A stretch of 64,000 bases of DNA from Oscillospiraceae bacterium (GTDB lineage: Bacteria; Bacillota; Clostridia; Oscillospirales; Acutalibacteraceae). The position numbers were made by a program, and so were the translations under genes. Under the pieces are notes generated by a model. The model was given only the letters and a program-made list of their open reading frames with translations. It was not told the DNA's origin and searched no databases. The stretch spans positions 29,256 to 93,255 of the forward strand of contig JAISGQ010000030.1 of the NCBI GenBank assembly GCA_031262985.1, in the 5' to 3' direction. This document shows positions 61,956-64,000 of this stretch, piece by piece. How positions within the stretch are numbered: position 1 is the first letter of the stretch; each line of letters starts with the position of its first letter.

Positions 61956-62414
61956 ATGGAAAAAATAGCCAGCTTTACAATAAACCACGACATCCTCACC
62001 GAGGGGATATACATATCCCGAATCGACGGCGATATCACCACCTACGACATTCGTATGGTGCGACCCAACACACCTCCATTTATGGAGGTTGCGGCAATGC
62101 ACACCATAGAGCATATAGCCGCTACATATCTCAGAAACAGCGAACACAAGAACTCCATCATCTACTTCGGTCCTATGGGATGTAGGACAGGCTTCTATCT
62201 CCTCACAAGAGAACTTCCCTCCGACATTGTGATGGAGCTGATAGTCCGCGCCTTCTCCTCCATCGCCGGATGGGAGGGGGACATCCCCGGCACAACCTCC
62301 ATAGAATGTGGAAACTACCTCGAGCATGACCTGCCTACGGCGAAGGAGTACGCCGAAAAATTCCTCCTCACCGCAAAGAACCTTACTGTGCAGTCGCTGA
62401 AATATCCTGAGTAA
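61956..62414 (+). CDS. luxS: S-ribosylhomocysteine lyase LuxS
   Basis: 152 residues. Cleaves S-ribosylhomocysteine to homocysteine and DPD, the precursor of autoinducer-2, in the activated methyl cycle. Iron-binding HTIEH is near residue 51, the catalytic Cys is in GCRTGFYLL near 75, and the third ligand region is ECGNYLEH near 120. AAGGAG lies 12 bases before the ATG. The leader carries the hairpin array at 61709-61888. No SAH nucleosidase gene adjoins it. Confidence 0.95.
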   Translation: MEKIASFTINHDILTEGIYISRIDGDITTYDIRMVRPNTPPFMEVAAMHTIEHIAATYLRNSEHKNSIIYFGPMGCRTGFYLLTRELPSDIVMELIVRAFSSIAGWEGDIPGTTSIECGNYLEHDLPTAKEYAEKFLLTAKNLTVQSLKYPE

Positions 62415-62473
62415 GAGCAGGGGGAAGCCGGGGGAGTAAAACGGCTTTTGAAAGGCGGATCCGTACGCCTCAT

Positions 62474-62695
62474 TTAAACCCGCCAGCGTCTGCCGCAGTT
62501 TTGGCAGACAGCCTCGGTGTGTGTCTTTGTCTTGGTTCTGCTGTTGGTCACGGCAGGGATAATGAGTATAAGTCCGCAGGTGCAGCAGGCGAGAAAAATC
62601 CACATCGCCCAGCCGAAGCACCCTCTGCGCTTGGTTTTTATATCTGCGACAGCCTGTATAAACACATCTCCGCTCCCGCAATTGGGACATTTCAT
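62474..62695 (-). CDS. Small double-zinc-ribbon membrane protein, copy A
   Basis: 73 residues. Two CxxC pairs, MKCPNCGSGDV at the N-terminus and AVCQNCGRRW at the C-terminus, would form a split zinc ribbon. Between them lie a GCFGWAMWIFLACCTCGLILIIP membrane helix and a basic linker. It is a paralogue of the next gene (62781), about 60% identical by eye. The function is unknown. Confidence 0.75.
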   Translation of the reverse strand: MKCPNCGSGDVFIQAVADIKTKRRGCFGWAMWIFLACCTCGLILIIPAVTNSRTKTKTHTEAVCQNCGRRWRV

Positions 62696-62780
62696 ATCGC
62701 ATAGCTCCTTTTCTTATTGCTGATTATTTTTTTGCGTAATATTCGCACTTATACTGCTCCGAGGTATAAACGTGAACTGT

Positions 62781-63011
62781 CTAAAAGAAAAACACCCGCC
62801 ATCGTTTTCCGCAGCTCTGACAGACAGCCTCCGTTCGGGTTGTTGTCTTGGTTTTGTTGTTTGTGATAAAAGGAATGATAAGTATTAATCCGAAAGTAAA
62901 ACAGGTGACAATAATCCACATTATCCAGCCGAGGCAGCCTCTCTCCTTAGTCTCTGTAGTTTCAGAGGTGTGTGTCGAGACATCGTTGCTCCCGCAATTG
63001 GGACATTTCAT
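62781..63011 (-). CDS. Small double-zinc-ribbon membrane protein, copy B
   Basis: 76 residues with the same layout as copy A: MKCPNCGSNDV, a hydrophobic GCLGWIMWIIVTCFTFGLILII helix and AVCQSCGKRW. The tandem arrangement and shared leader indicate a recent duplication. Metal-binding cysteines are conserved in both. It is co-directional with the DUF1836 gene upstream. Confidence 0.75.
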   Translation of the reverse strand: MKCPNCGSNDVSTHTSETTETKERGCLGWIMWIIVTCFTFGLILIIPFITNNKTKTTTRTEAVCQSCGKRWRVFFF

Positions 63012-63038
63012 ATCGCATATCTCCTCTGTTCTTATTTG

Positions 63039-63641
63039 TTATTTTTGCGCGGAATGTTCACTGTGGGAGGAGTTTTCGGCGTTCGCCGCCGCACGCTCCT
63101 TCTCCGCCGTGTGAAGGCTGGAGAGCAGCTTCCTCGCCGCGAGGCTTTTTGCGTCCGCCTCAATCGCCAGCTTCATGGCAAGCACGGCTACACTTAATTT
63201 ATCCTCCATATTAAGTCCGTCCACCTCGTCCCTCACCATTTTCGAGGTCTCCGAAAGGCATTGTTCGAGGGAGCGGGCGAACTGATTATGCACCTCGGGG
63301 TAGTCCTCCGCCCCGCTTAGCGTGTTGAGAAGCACCGCCATATTCTGCGTAGGTATCACCTGCCGCAGAGTGGAAAAAATCAGAAGGATACTCAGTAATT
63401 GCCGCGAGTACTTCTTCTTGACCGGCTTCGGCAGCACTCCGTCCTTCGTGTTGTTGTTGATTATCGACGGCGTGACTATCTTCTCATTCTCGTCTGTACG
63501 CAGGGGAGTGACATATCTTTCGAGATATGAAATGACCTGATCCATGTACAAATCGATGTCCGGCCATTGATGAAATTCGCCGACCTTAAATTTTTCAAGA
63601 TACTCCGTCCATTTGAGGAGCTCCTCATAACTGCTTGTCAT
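63039..63641 (-). CDS. DUF1836 domain-containing protein
   Basis: 200 residues. It matches DUF1836 in order: FHQWPDIDLYMDQVISYLERYV near residue 25, ITPSIINNNTKDGVLPKPVKKKYSR-type MerR-like helix near 60-80, and ILLIFSTLRQVIPTQNMAVLL. The MerR-like N-terminus suggests DNA binding, but the role is unknown. The C-terminal 40 residues are Ala/Glu/Ser-rich and disordered. It is the most upstream gene of a three-gene minus-strand group with the zinc-ribbon pair. Confidence 0.8.
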   Translation of the reverse strand: MTSSYEELLKWTEYLEKFKVGEFHQWPDIDLYMDQVISYLERYVTPLRTDENEKIVTPSIINNNTKDGVLPKPVKKKYSRQLLSILLIFSTLRQVIPTQNMAVLLNTLSGAEDYPEVHNQFARSLEQCLSETSKMVRDEVDGLNMEDKLSVAVLAMKLAIEADAKSLAARKLLSSLHTAEKERAAANAENSSHSEHSAQK

Positions 63642-63822
63642 ATTCGTTTCACCCTTACAATGTAGTGAATTTATTATACCAAACTATCTCGTTATTTTCA
63701 ATTGTTTTGTGAGATGTTATTGCTTCGGCGGCTAAACCTTGCCAGATTATGGTCGAGGCTTTTTACTGTCTGATACTAATTCTCGATTAAAAACGGTGCA
63801 AAAATCAAGGAAAAAGCTTTGA

Positions 63823-63930
63823 TATACACTAAATTAACAAGAAAACAATCAAGCCTCCACGGGCGAAAACCGCACAAATCAGGGCTTTTCGCCCGTGTTT
63901 TCTTGGTGTTTTCTAAGTTAATTAACTATA
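63823..63930 (-). repeat. 107-bp MITE-like palindromic repeat, copy R4 (inverted)
   Basis: Reverse complement of R1-R3, running TATACACTAAATTAAC to GTTAATTAACTATA. It lies upstream of the DUF1836 gene, in a gap with no other gene (63642-64000). Confidence 0.85.
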
Positions 63931-64000
63931 TGCGGTTTTTTCGCAGATTTTTGCCTACCGTTTTATGAGAGATTAGGATGTCGTGGCAGAGGACGCCGCT
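63931..64000. other. Right edge, no gene recognised
   Basis: The last 70 bases include GTCGTGGCAGAGGACGCC and may be the end or start of a gene that lies outside the window. I cannot assign it. Confidence 0.3.

Noticed and set aside
1..64000. CRISPR array
   Set aside because: No regularly spaced direct repeat with unique spacers was found. The repeats at 5037, 56620 and 56765 are short tandem units without spacers.

Overview
The window looks like a chromosomal segment of a spore-forming, low-to-mid GC anaerobic Bacillota, most likely class Clostridia (Oscillospirales-like). The support is a SpoIVFA/SpoIVFB-type M23/M50 protease pair, a T-box leader before tyrS, a TPP riboswitch before a ThiT-type ECF component, other ECF transporter parts, a Re-citrate-synthase-like enzyme, luxS, and frequent TTG/GTG starts with strong Shine-Dalgarno sites. 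No lineage marker such as rRNA is present, so the assignment is inferred.

Layout. 1-8.1 kb: de novo pyrimidine genes on the minus strand, pyrC-pyrK-pyrD, then two paralogous membrane-anchored leucine-rich-repeat proteins, then pyrF-pyrE. 8.3-11.4 kb: two bacterial PH-domain membrane proteins and a CPBP protease. 11.6-11.8 kb: tRNA-Thr and tRNA-Tyr. 11.8-29.6 kb: a tRNA-Tyr integration hot spot. The 3' half of tRNA-Tyr occurs three times as an identical 61-bp repeat (11775, 22951, 29556), delimiting two adjacent islands. Island A carries an AT-rich biosynthetic operon: a XRE regulator, a glycine-zipper protein, an EgtE-like PLP enzyme, a degenerate class II tRNA-synthetase-like protein, an isonitrile synthase (PvcA/DIT1)-GNAT fusion and a tautomerase-like protein. 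Behind it lie decayed conjugative-element genes: Rep-like HTH, three XRE domains, a VirB4 fragment, and an integrase fragment fused to Cna-B domains. Island B carries a BlaI/BlaR1-type regulator pair and an FtsX-type ABC exporter. 29.6-31.7 kb holds fragments of ssb, the Rep-like gene and RHS genes.

32-48.6 kb is core-like: an NCS2 purine permease, EcfT and one EcfA split by an AT-rich orphan gene, an ATP-grasp protein, a PBP-like lipoprotein, an amidase interrupted by an amber codon, TcdA, a CofE-like ligase, a Re-citrate/isopropylmalate synthase-family enzyme, DinD, a MocR regulator divergent from an ECF S component (probably vitamin B6), and the SpoIVF-like pair. 48.6-64 kb: T-box/tyrS, TPP riboswitch/thiT, a TraX-like protein, a roughly 0.75-kb gene-free segment behind a consensus promoter (candidate large structured RNA), a ChbG deacetylase, a DUF4392 protein, pncB, ApbE with a Gx transporter, a 32-residue membrane peptide, YibE/F, fructose-bisphosphate aldolase, six consecutive perfect hairpins before luxS, two duplicated double-zinc-ribbon membrane proteins, and DUF1836.

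The strongest candidates for undescribed biology are the isonitrile-synthase operon on the tRNA-Tyr island, the candidate large ncRNA at 52.4-53.15 kb, a 107-bp MITE-like palindromic repeat present four times, and the hairpin array upstream of luxS.
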